A stretch of DNA of 12,718 nt from Colwellia sp. (GTDB lineage Bacteria > Pseudomonadota > Gammaproteobacteria > Enterobacterales > Alteromonadaceae): assembly GCA_003521815.1 (NCBI GenBank), contig DPHE01000009.1:1-12718 (forward strand). Reading direction: 5' to 3'. Both the position numbers and the translations under genes were made by a program. The notes under the pieces were generated by a model. It was given only the letters and a program-made list of their open reading frames with translations. It searched no databases and was not told the origin of the DNA. Position 1 is the stretch's first letter. Each line of letters begins with the position of its first letter. Positions 6,432 through 12,718 of the stretch are shown piece by piece.

Positions 6432-6881
6432 ACATTATTCCTTGTTTAAAGCATTTTTAGTGATATTAATTGTTTATGTTAACTAAACACAGTTCAAGTA
6501 CACTCAAACATGCCTATTTATTGGTAATGTATATACTTTTGATGTAATTTTCTGATTTTACTTTTAATTTCAAAAATTAACTAGGGCATTTATTGTTAAT
6601 TTAGTTCGTCAATTATTAATTTACTTGGCTAAAATCATTAAAAATTCATGATTTAAGTACAATTACCGTACTTGTACAAAAGCCGCATTGAAGCTTTTAT
6701 GTCTCAGTGGTATTATTCAGCTGAAATAATGAGTGGCCCGCTATTAGCAGTAAACCCTGAAGGTTCTCTTGCTGTAGTTGATATTTATCATCTTATTAAT
6801 ATTTTCATGTTATTAACCAAGAGATAACGACCTAACTTATCAACTTACCACCCTATTTGAATTTTTAATAATTAAAGACTT
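6432..6881. other. 450-base spacer, mostly non-coding, with hairpins and one short open frame
   Basis: The region is very AT-rich. It contains an inverted repeat AAGTAC (6655-6660) / GTACTT (6668-6673) and a near-palindrome ATTATTCAG..CTGAAATAAT at 6712-6730. A 42-codon open frame runs from ATG 6699 to TAA 6825-6827 (MSQWYYSAEIMSGPLLAVNP...). It reads like protein but has no ribosome site and no recognised family, so it may be a gene remnant. No clear promoter for the downstream SNF2-type gene could be picked, and no convincing attC site was found here. Confidence 0.4.
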
Positions 6882-9800
6882 ATGACCAAAAACATATTTA
6901 CACCTGAATTACTTGAACAACACTTTCCCAAAAATGAATGGAAAAAAGGAACAAGGATTTTTAATGCTAAAGGTATTAAAACCTGTGCCCTTGATGGTGA
7001 AATAATTCGCGGTGTAGTTTTTAGTGAGCGCTCTCGCCAGAAGGTCTATTTAACGCGTTTAGTGTTTGATGATAAACAGGGCGACATTGTTAGTTATTGT
7101 GATTGTTATGTTGGTCGTGACTGTAAACATGGTGCAGCCTTAGCACAGTATTTTATTCATGAACATTTTGACCAAAATAGTACAGCTTCACCTGAAAGAG
7201 TCATTGATAAATGGCTTAGCAATTTTCAAGCTCAGCCAAGTAGATATCCCCCTAATAGCCAAAAAAAATCGTTATTGTATTTTTTAAAACCTGACGGTTA
7301 TAACGAAGACGACCATTTCACGCTAAGTATTAAATCCTCTAGACCCAAAAAAAGTGGCGGGTGGAGTAGTTCACTTGGTAATGAATATTCTGTTAGCTCT
7401 TTAATTAGTAGTGCCTATGCCACTAACGATGATGTAGCTGTACTTACCGAGCTTATGCGTACTAACCAATTTGCCGACACCATTAAATATTTTGATTTGT
7501 TTGAGCGTATTATAAAAACTAACCGTTGTTTTTGGCATACAAACTACGACCTAGATGAAGCCATTACCTTAGGTAAACCGTTAGAAGCCCAGTGGCAGTG
7601 GACTGCACTTGATAACAATTTACATACCTTACAGCTTGTTTTAATGAAGCCGTCAACCAGTATTCGACTTATTAAAGCACAACCACTTTGTTATTATGAT
7701 GAAGAATATAATTGCTTTGGTAAAATCAATACCAATACGCAATGTGATTTTGAAGCAGACTTACTCAATTCACCCATTTTTGAAGAAGATAAATTACCCT
7801 GGGTATTGAATAAGCTATCTATGTCGTTAGGCGATGCAGTGCAGCGTTTGCCTAAACCAAAAACAAAATTCTCACAAACGTTAACAAAACCTGATGTATA
7901 TTTACACTTTTCTACGCCCTCAGAAACTAATCCACAAACAGGTAATGTGCAGGTTAATTTTTCCTATCAAGGTACTTTAGTTAATCCGCATAATGAGAGT
8001 GTTACAGTTACGCCAGCAAATTTAACTGATAGTGACAGCTCAAGCGAGATAAAGCTTTATCGAGATTTAACCTTTGAACAAACCGTGCTAGATAAACTTA
8101 CCACGTTAAAATTTATCGCTCAGCCTAAACCTAAACGCTATACTTTTACCAACGAAGATTATTTAAATAAAGATAAAGATCCTAACTTTTCAATGCTCAT
8201 GCAAGGTCGGTACTTTTGGCATCATTTTTTGCATCAAGAAGTACAATTACTTAAAGATTTGGGCTGGAATATTACCTTTGCTGATAATTTTTATTTTAAA
8301 GCGCTTTCCACTGATAGCATATTTGATGCCGAAGTCATTGAAACTCATAACCACGATTTTTTCTCCTTAGGGTTAAACTTAACCATTGATAGTAAAAAAA
8401 TGCCTGCGTTTCCTATTTTGCTTGGTGCTATTGAACAGCTCCCTAAATCGGTATTGCTTGATCGCGAAAAAGAACAGCTTATGGCTCCTGATTCACCTAT
8501 TTATGTTGATCTAGACAATGGTAACTTTGTTGCCTTGCGTTATGAAAGCGTGCAGCCAATATTAAAACAGTTTGTTGAACTCTTTATGCCCAATGCTTTA
8601 AACACAGATGGCACCATGAAGCTTTCGCGTTTTCAAAGTCATCAAACGTTATCCATGTTAGATGATCAAGGCATGATAGCAACAGGTACAAGTAAATTAA
8701 GAATACTGGCTGATAAGCTAAAAAACTTTCAACGAGTAACCTCTGTGGCTATACCCGTAGGTTTAAACGCGACCTTAAGAACTTATCAACATCAAGGACT
8801 TAACTGGTTACAGTTTTTACGAGAATACCAATTAAATGGTATTTTAGCTGATGACATGGGTTTAGGTAAAACGATTCAAACATTGGCTCATTTATTAATT
8901 GAAAAACAGCAAGGCCGACTGAATAAACCCGTATTAATTGTTGCGCCCACCAGTGTTATTTTTAACTGGGCTAATGAAATCGATAAATTTACTCCACAAC
9001 TTTCTTATCAAGTATTACACGGTAGTAAACGTAAAGAGCACTTTGGTTGCCTTGAAGGGTTTGAAGGCCCTGAGGGGAATGAAAATCAAGTTGATATAAT
9101 CATTACCAGTTATGCGTTAATTACTAAAGATTTAGAATACTATAGTGAGCAAAAATTTTATTACCTTGTTCTTGATGAAGCGCATTATATAAAAAATACT
9201 AAAACAAAATTATACCAAGCGTTTCTCTCACTTAAAGCACAACATAAATTGTGTTTAACGGGTACGCCTATGGAAAATCATTTGGGCGAATTCTGGGCGC
9301 AGTTTAACTTTTTACTACCCGGCTTTTTAGGCGGGCAAAGACAATTTACTAAACTATTTAGAACACCAATAGAAAAACATGGTGAGCTAGAACGTAAGCA
9401 GTTATTAAACCAACGTATTAAGCCGTTTATTTTACGTAGAACCAAAGATAAAATAGCTACTGAGCTACCACCTAAAACAGAAATAATTCAAAAATTGCGT
9501 ATTGAAGGTAAACAAGCTGAATTGTATGAATCAGTTCGTTTAGCGATGGATAGTCGTTTAAAAGATATTATTGCCGATAAAGGTTTAAAACGTAGTCAGA
9601 TAGAAGTTTTAGATGCGTTATTAAAACTAAGGCAGGTATGTAATCACCCTAAACTGTTATCACTTGAAGGCGCTAAAAAGGTAGAACAATCGGCTAAGCT
9701 TGATTATTTAATGGAAACATTACCTGAGCAAATTGATGAAGGCCGTAAAATATTAATTTTTTCACAGTTCACCAGCATGCTTGCTTTGATAGAGAATGAG

Positions 9801-10205
9801 CTGGTTGATGCGGGAATTGGTTATGTTAAATTAACCGGTTCAACCACTAAAAGGCAAGAGGTAGTTGATAAATTTCAACGCGGTGATGTACCTGTATTTT
9901 TAATTAGCCTACGCGCAGGTGGTGTGGGTTTAAACTTAACGGCAGCCGACACGGTTATTCACTTTGATCCCTGGTGGAACCCTGCGGTAGAAAACCAAGC
10001 CACTGATAGAGCTTATCGTATTGGACAAGACAAACCTGTTTTTGTTTACAAATATATTATTGAAAATTCAATAGAAGAAAAAATTCAAAAAATACAACAA
10101 AACAAAGCTGAGCTAGCAAAAGCCTTATTATCTGAAGAAGTTAGTGATAACAAACTGAGTTTAACCGACGATATTTTAGGCTCGCTGCTTGCACCGCTAA
10201 GCTAG
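6882..10205 (+). CDS. SWIM zinc-finger SNF2-family helicase/ATPase
   Basis: The protein has 1107 residues. A SWIM zinc finger near the N-terminus has C73-x-C75 and C81-x-H83 (CDCYVGRDCKH) and probably binds DNA or protein. A long middle region of about 550 residues fits the SNF2-associated part of bacterial SWIM-SNF2 proteins. The ATPase core follows: Walker A GILADDMGLGKT at 653-664, DEAH box 765-768, LTGTPMEN at 792-799, then the second RecA lobe with FSQFTSML, SLRAGGVGLNLT and QATDRAYRIGQ at 1039-1049. These enzymes use ATP to move along duplex DNA and displace bound proteins such as RNA polymerase; they do not unwind DNA strands as classic helicases do. All ATPase motifs are intact. The ATG has only a weak upstream AAAGA. 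The gene stands alone, downstream of the accessory region. The family is certain; the cellular role is not. Confidence 0.93.
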   Translation: MTKNIFTPELLEQHFPKNEWKKGTRIFNAKGIKTCALDGEIIRGVVFSERSRQKVYLTRLVFDDKQGDIVSYCDCYVGRDCKHGAALAQYFIHEHFDQNSTASPERVIDKWLSNFQAQPSRYPPNSQKKSLLYFLKPDGYNEDDHFTLSIKSSRPKKSGGWSSSLGNEYSVSSLISSAYATNDDVAVLTELMRTNQFADTIKYFDLFERIIKTNRCFWHTNYDLDEAITLGKPLEAQWQWTALDNNLHTLQLVLMKPSTSIRLIKAQPLCYYDEEYNCFGKINTNTQCDFEADLLNSPIFEEDKLPWVLNKLSMSLGDAVQRLPKPKTKFSQTLTKPDVYLHFSTPSETNPQTGNVQVNFSYQGTLVNPHNESVTVTPANLTDSDSSSEIKLYRDLTFEQTVLDKLTTLKFIAQPKPKRYTFTNEDYLNKDKDPNFSMLMQGRYFWHHFLHQEVQLLKDLGWNITFADNFYFKALSTDSIFDAEVIETHNHDFFSLGLNLTIDSKKMPAFPILLGAIEQLPKSVLLDREKEQLMAPDSPIYVDLDNGNFVALRYESVQPILKQFVELFMPNALNTDGTMKLSRFQSHQTLSMLDDQGMIATGTSKLRILADKLKNFQRVTSVAIPVGLNATLRTYQHQGLNWLQFLREYQLNGILADDMGLGKTIQTLAHLLIEKQQGRLNKPVLIVAPTSVIFNWANEIDKFTPQLSYQVLHGSKRKEHFGCLEGFEGPEGNENQVDIIITSYALITKDLEYYSEQKFYYLVLDEAHYIKNTKTKLYQAFLSLKAQHKLCLTGTPMENHLGEFWAQFNFLLPGFLGGQRQFTKLFRTPIEKHGELERKQLLNQRIKPFILRRTKDKIATELPPKTEIIQKLRIEGKQAELYESVRLAMDSRLKDIIADKGLKRSQIEVLDALLKLRQVCNHPKLLSLEGAKKVEQSAKLDYLMETLPEQIDEGRKILIFSQFTSMLALIENELVDAGIGYVKLTGSTTKRQEVVDKFQRGDVPVFLISLRAGGVGLNLTAADTVIHFDPWWNPAVENQATDRAYRIGQDKPVFVYKYIIENSIEEKIQKIQQNKAELAKALLSEEVSDNKLSLTDDILGSLLAPLS

Positions 10206-10560
10206 TATAAAAAGAATAACCCTTTGGTATCTCAACCAGTAAAAATTGTAAAATGAGCCTAAGCGTCAACTTTTTATACCCTGTTTAGCCTGTATGAAAC
10301 TCGATACTAGCGAAGAGTAAACCGGCCCTACCTCATTAACACCCGCGTGGTAATTACTCGGGTGCTGCTCAGGCGCACCTTCAGCTAAATGTAAGTAACA
10401 CGATTTACATTCATTAGCCAAATTAGTAAGGAGCAGAATTTTTTCAAGAATGCACTCCATCCTTTATGGGAGCCTGATTTACCTAAATTTGCTCTTGGAC
10501 CAATATCTTCAGGAATGCCAAGCAAAATGTGTAAACACATTTCAGGACGGGACATCTAAA
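10206..10560. other. Spacer with two overlapping minus-strand open frames of doubtful coding status
   Basis: On the minus strand, a 56-codon frame (10385-10555, MSRPEMCLHILLGIPEDI...) and a 64-codon frame (10266-10460, MECILEKILLLTNLANEC...) overlap in different phases. Each reads somewhat like protein. Joined by a frameshift near 10440 they would make a single product of about 95 residues. Neither has a proper ribosome site, and the rplS terminator lies directly upstream. They are probably remnants of a broken small gene or chance frames. Confidence 0.3.
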
Positions 10561-10563
10561 AAC

Positions 10564-10599
10564 AAAAAGCCTGAATAAAGTAAATTATTCAGGCTTTTT
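10564..10599 (-). terminator. Rho-independent terminator of the rpsP-rplS operon
   Basis: A perfect 15-bp stem (AAAAAGCCTGAATAA / TTATTCAGGCTTTTT) has a 6-base loop and starts 28 bases past the rplS stop codon. A run of A on one side and T on the other makes it capable of acting in both directions, which would also insulate against read-through from the SNF2-type gene. Confidence 0.9.
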
Positions 10600-10626
10600 C
10601 TTTCATCAAACTTGGTTAAAAAGAGA

Positions 10627-10980
10627 TTATCTTTTTGCCAATTTCTCTTTAATACGTGCTTTACGGCCAGATAGCTCGCGCAAGTAATAAAGCTTAGCTT
10701 GACGTACGTCACCGCGACGTTTCACTTCAATTGAGTCAACAATTGGGCTATGTGTCTGGAATACACGCTCTACACCAACACCGTTCGAAATTTTACGAAC
10801 AGTGAACGCAGAATGTAAGCCACGGCTCTTAACAGCAATAACAACACCTTCAAATGCTTGAAGACGTGATTTATCACCTTCAGTAACTTTTACTTGAACT
10901 ACAACAGTATCGCCTGGGGCGTATGTTGGTAGATCAGTTTTCAATTGCTCTTGTTCGAGCATGTCAATAATTTTACTCAT
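10627..10980 (-). CDS. rplS: 50S ribosomal protein L19
   Basis: At 117 residues it is close to the usual 115 or so. Characteristic segments are GDTVVVQVKVTEGDKSRLQ, FEGVVIA, the conserved FTVRKISNGVGVERVF and a basic C-terminus (SGRKARIKEKL). L19 sits at the 30S-50S interface and contacts 16S rRNA. AGGAAGAAGG before the ATG is a good ribosome site. It is the last gene of the rpsP-rimM-trmD-rplS operon, 26 bases after trmD, and is followed by the strong terminator at 10564-10599. Nothing is unusual. Confidence 0.98.
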   Translation of the reverse strand: MSKIIDMLEQEQLKTDLPTYAPGDTVVVQVKVTEGDKSRLQAFEGVVIAVKSRGLHSAFTVRKISNGVGVERVFQTHSPIVDSIEVKRRGDVRQAKLYYLRELSGRKARIKEKLAKR

Positions 10981-11006
10981 AATACCTTCTTCCTAGTGTG
11001 CACAGA

Positions 11007-11810
11007 CTAAGTGGATCGTGTTTGCTTCTTAATAGACGCTAACATTTTTTCCTGCTCAGCTGTCAGAGCTAGGTTAGTTAATAATTCTGGTCTTCTGGTC
11101 CATGTTCTCAATAGAGATTCATTTTGGCGCCATAAGCGTATATGTTCGTGATTTCCGCTTAGCAAAACTTTCGGTACAGACATTTTATCCCCGTTAGAGG
11201 TAGTCAATACGTCTGGCCTAGTATAATGCGGACAGTCTAGTAAACCGTTAGAGAAGGAATCCTGCTCTGCTGATTCTTTATGTCCTAATACACCCGGTAC
11301 TAATCGTGCTACGGCATCTATTACATTCATCGCTGGCAGTTCCCCACCACTTAAAATGTAATCGCCAACCGACCATTCTTCGTCAATATCTGACGCTAGG
11401 AGTCGTTCGTCTATGCCTTCATAACGACCTGCTATAAATATCAGGCAATCATCTTGCGCTAATTCACTTACACCCGCTTGGTCCAATTTTCGTCCCTGCG
11501 GCGACAAATAAATGACACGAGCTTTTTTCCCTTCACATTCTGCAGCTTTACGCGCAGAAGCAATGGCATCACGAAGTGGTTGCACCATCATCAACATGCC
11601 CGGACCACCGCCATAAGGACGATCATCAACAGTGCGATGTCGATCATGAGTAAAATCTCTTGGGTTCCATTTATGAAACTCAATAAGCCCACTACGAATT
11701 GCTCGGCCAGTCACCCCATACTCGGTAATAGCGTCAAACATTTCGGGAAAAAGGCTTATCACCCCTATCCACATTTTGCTTTTCTTCAAAGAAGAATCAA
11801 CACTAGTCAC
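11007..11810 (-). CDS. trmD: tRNA (guanine-37-N1)-methyltransferase TrmD
   Basis: TrmD methylates G37 next to the anticodon using S-adenosylmethionine and prevents +1 frameshifting on the ribosome. Family signatures are WIGVISLFPEMF, RPYGGGPGMLMM, YLSPQGRKLDQ, GRYEGIDERL, VGDYILSGGELPA (the trefoil-knot cofactor loop), EQDSF carrying the catalytic Asp, and LLDCPHYTRP. The coordinates given start at GTG 11808-11810, three bases after the rimM stop, giving 267 residues. E. coli TrmD begins MWIGIISLFPE, however, so the ATG at 11772-11774 (255 residues) is an equally good or better start. Neither start has a strong ribosome site, and translation coupled to rimM is likely. The catalytic core is intact. 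Confidence 0.97.
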   Translation of the reverse strand: MTSVDSSLKKSKMWIGVISLFPEMFDAITEYGVTGRAIRSGLIEFHKWNPRDFTHDRHRTVDDRPYGGGPGMLMMVQPLRDAIASARKAAECEGKKARVIYLSPQGRKLDQAGVSELAQDDCLIFIAGRYEGIDERLLASDIDEEWSVGDYILSGGELPAMNVIDAVARLVPGVLGHKESAEQDSFSNGLLDCPHYTRPDVLTTSNGDKMSVPKVLLSGNHEHIRLWRQNESLLRTWTRRPELLTNLALTAEQEKMLASIKKQTRST

Positions 11811-11813
11811 AAG

Positions 11814-12083
11814 CTAGAAACCTGGGTCCCAGTCAACACAAATTTGTTTATTTTCAATGCTTACCGATTCAACGACTTGTTCTAAAAGATAAGGAATTAA
11901 CCGTTCTTTCTTACTAAAGCCATCATTAAGGTTCGCTTTCACGACCAGTACATCATTAGCGCCAGTTTCCAACATGTCAGATACCACACCAAGGTCATAA
12001 CCTTTTGTAGTAACAACAGCCATTCCGATCAAGTCACGCCAGTAGTAATCACCTTGTGATAACTTCTGGTAGTGTACTTTCAT
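11814..12083 (-). pseudogene. rimM: RimM C-terminal (PRC-barrel) part, separated from the N-terminal part by a frameshift
   Basis: This 89-codon frame reads LSQGDYYWRDLIGM, TTKGYDLGVVSDMLETGANDVLVVKA, KKERLIPYL and ends CVDWDPGF, the conserved RimM C-terminus. It holds the PRC-barrel domain that binds ribosomal protein S19 during 30S maturation. The ATG at 12083 lies inside the linker and has no ribosome site, so independent translation is doubtful. The full span from the rimM start to this stop is 529 bases, one more than 176 codons. Removing one base in CCAGAAGTTATC (the G before TTA) restores LPELSQGDYYW. The gene is therefore either truly frameshifted or carries a sequence error. Confidence 0.85.
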
Positions 12084-12342
12084 TGATTAGTATTTCAGAG
12101 CCGACTAATGCTTGTGCATTATCACGGTCATCAATACCACCAACTTTAACGATTAAGCCTTTGTTGTGCTTGCGCCAATCAGTAATATCTACTGTTCGCG
12201 TATTGTTTCCTAATTTTAATGACCAAGGAAAATAGTCAAGTATGGCATCAGTTTCATCGGTGAATGAATGAATTCTCAACCAACCTTTGATACCGTAAAC
12301 AGCGCCTACTTTACCTAAGATAATTTGATTTTCAGTACTCAT
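12049..12342 (-). pseudogene. rimM: RimM N-terminal part, frame ends early at a TGA
   Basis: This 97-codon frame encodes the RimM N-terminal beta-barrel: ILGKVGAVYGIKGWLRIHSFTD, WRKHNKGLIVKVGGIDDRDNAQ and LVGSEILINESTLPE. It then runs out of frame into VITR and stops. RimM is an assembly factor for the 30S head and is required for efficient 16S rRNA processing. This part overlaps the C-terminal frame by 35 bases. The break falls exactly between the two domains (E. coli LPQLEEGDYYW). The gene starts 40 bases after rpsP, in its normal operon place. Both halves are otherwise well conserved, so any damage is recent. Confidence 0.85.
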
Positions 12343-12382
12343 AACAACTCACTAATTACTTCAATTGCCTACTAAGTTGTTA

Positions 12383-12631
12383 TTAAGCTGCTACTTGAGC
12401 ATCTTTAACTAACTTAGCCACACGATCAGATACACCAGCACCTTGACCAACCCAATGGTTGATACGATCAAGATCTAAGCGTAATTTTTCTGCTTGACCT
12501 TGTGCTGTTGGGTTGAAGAAACCAACTTTCTCGATGAAACGACCATCGCGAGAGTTACGGCTATCTGCAACAACAACCTGATAGAATGGACGCTTTTTAG
12601 CGCCACCACGAGCTAAACGAATGGTAACCAT
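12383..12631 (-). CDS. rpsP: 30S ribosomal protein S16
   Basis: At 82 residues it matches the length of E. coli S16. It starts MVTIRLARGGAKKRPFY and contains VVADSRNSRDGRFIEKVGFFNP, the family signature, then LDLDRINHWVGQGA. S16 is an early binder of 16S rRNA and is needed for 30S assembly. A clear ribosome site, AGAGGA, lies 5 bases before the ATG. It is the first gene of the rpsP-rimM-trmD-rplS operon. Confidence 0.98.
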   Translation of the reverse strand: MVTIRLARGGAKKRPFYQVVVADSRNSRDGRFIEKVGFFNPTAQGQAEKLRLDLDRINHWVGQGAGVSDRVAKLVKDAQVAA

Positions 12632-12718
12632 ATCGTCCTCTTTTATATTTAAGTGTTAAAACGAATTTTCCAGACACTTCCTGCCGAACCGACAGAAAAG
12701 CTCGCGTATTTTACGCTT
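12632..12718 (-). promoter_or_regulatory. Leader of the rpsP operon
   Basis: The minus-strand leader contains the rpsP ribosome site and a small hairpin at 12681-12695 (CTGTCGG / CGGCAG on the minus strand, one G-T wobble). I cannot pick a reliable -35/-10 pair; the promoter may lie beyond the window edge. The hairpin lacks a T run, so it is not a simple terminator. Confidence 0.35.

Noticed and set aside
3378..6881. Defence island or CRISPR in the accessory region
   Set aside because: No repeat-spacer array, nuclease, methyltransferase or toxin-antitoxin pair is visible; integron remnants explain the structure better.
6432..6881. A further attC site closing a cassette around the gene at 6027-6431
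   Set aside because: I searched for a GTCCAAC- or GCCGAAC-type core paired with an inner palindrome and found none before the SNF2-type gene.
11478..11885. 135-codon plus-strand open frame
   Set aside because: It is antisense to trmD and rimM, whose protein signatures are unambiguous.

Overview
The window looks like the chromosome of an AT-rich marine gammaproteobacterium of the Alteromonadales, most like Colwellia and its relatives. The evidence is the rpsP-rimM-trmD-rplS operon with gammaproteobacterial-type products, a marine 'class GN' type sortase tail, and low-GC codon use throughout. The genus is an inference; there is no rRNA in the window to test it.

Layout. Positions 1-314 (+) hold the 3' end of a sortase gene whose start lies outside the window. 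Positions 578-1771 (-) encode a class I aspartate/aromatic aminotransferase, and 2079-3377 (-) a DEAD-box RNA helicase with a strong hairpin terminator at 1919-1947. From 3378 to about 6880 the sequence is accessory. It contains a broken tyrosine recombinase (3690-4468, -) whose C-terminal two thirds read as an integron integrase (IntI). Next to it, in the divergent orientation expected for an integron, is a serine beta-lactamase-like (LACTB-type) gene (4721-5863, +). This gene is bracketed by GTTATAGCGAAT at 4607-4618 and its exact reverse complement at 5899-5910. The second copy opens a short attC-like imperfect palindrome that ends in the core GTTGGAC at 5952-5958. I read 4608-5952 as an integron gene cassette sitting beside a dead integrase. 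A second, weaker attC-like inverted repeat follows, then an unknown small gene on the minus strand (6027-6431).

Positions 6882-10205 (+) encode an 1107-residue SWIM zinc-finger plus SNF2-type ATPase. Positions 10206-10626 are mostly non-coding and carry the rplS operon terminator (10564-10599). From 10627 to 12631 (-) lies the ribosome/tRNA maturation operon rpsP-rimM-trmD-rplS. In it rimM is split by a net +1 base change exactly at the boundary between its two domains.

The best candidates for a second look are the relic integron with a still well-formed LACTB-like cassette, the chimeric look of the dead recombinase, and the rimM frameshift. I found no CRISPR array, tRNA or rRNA.
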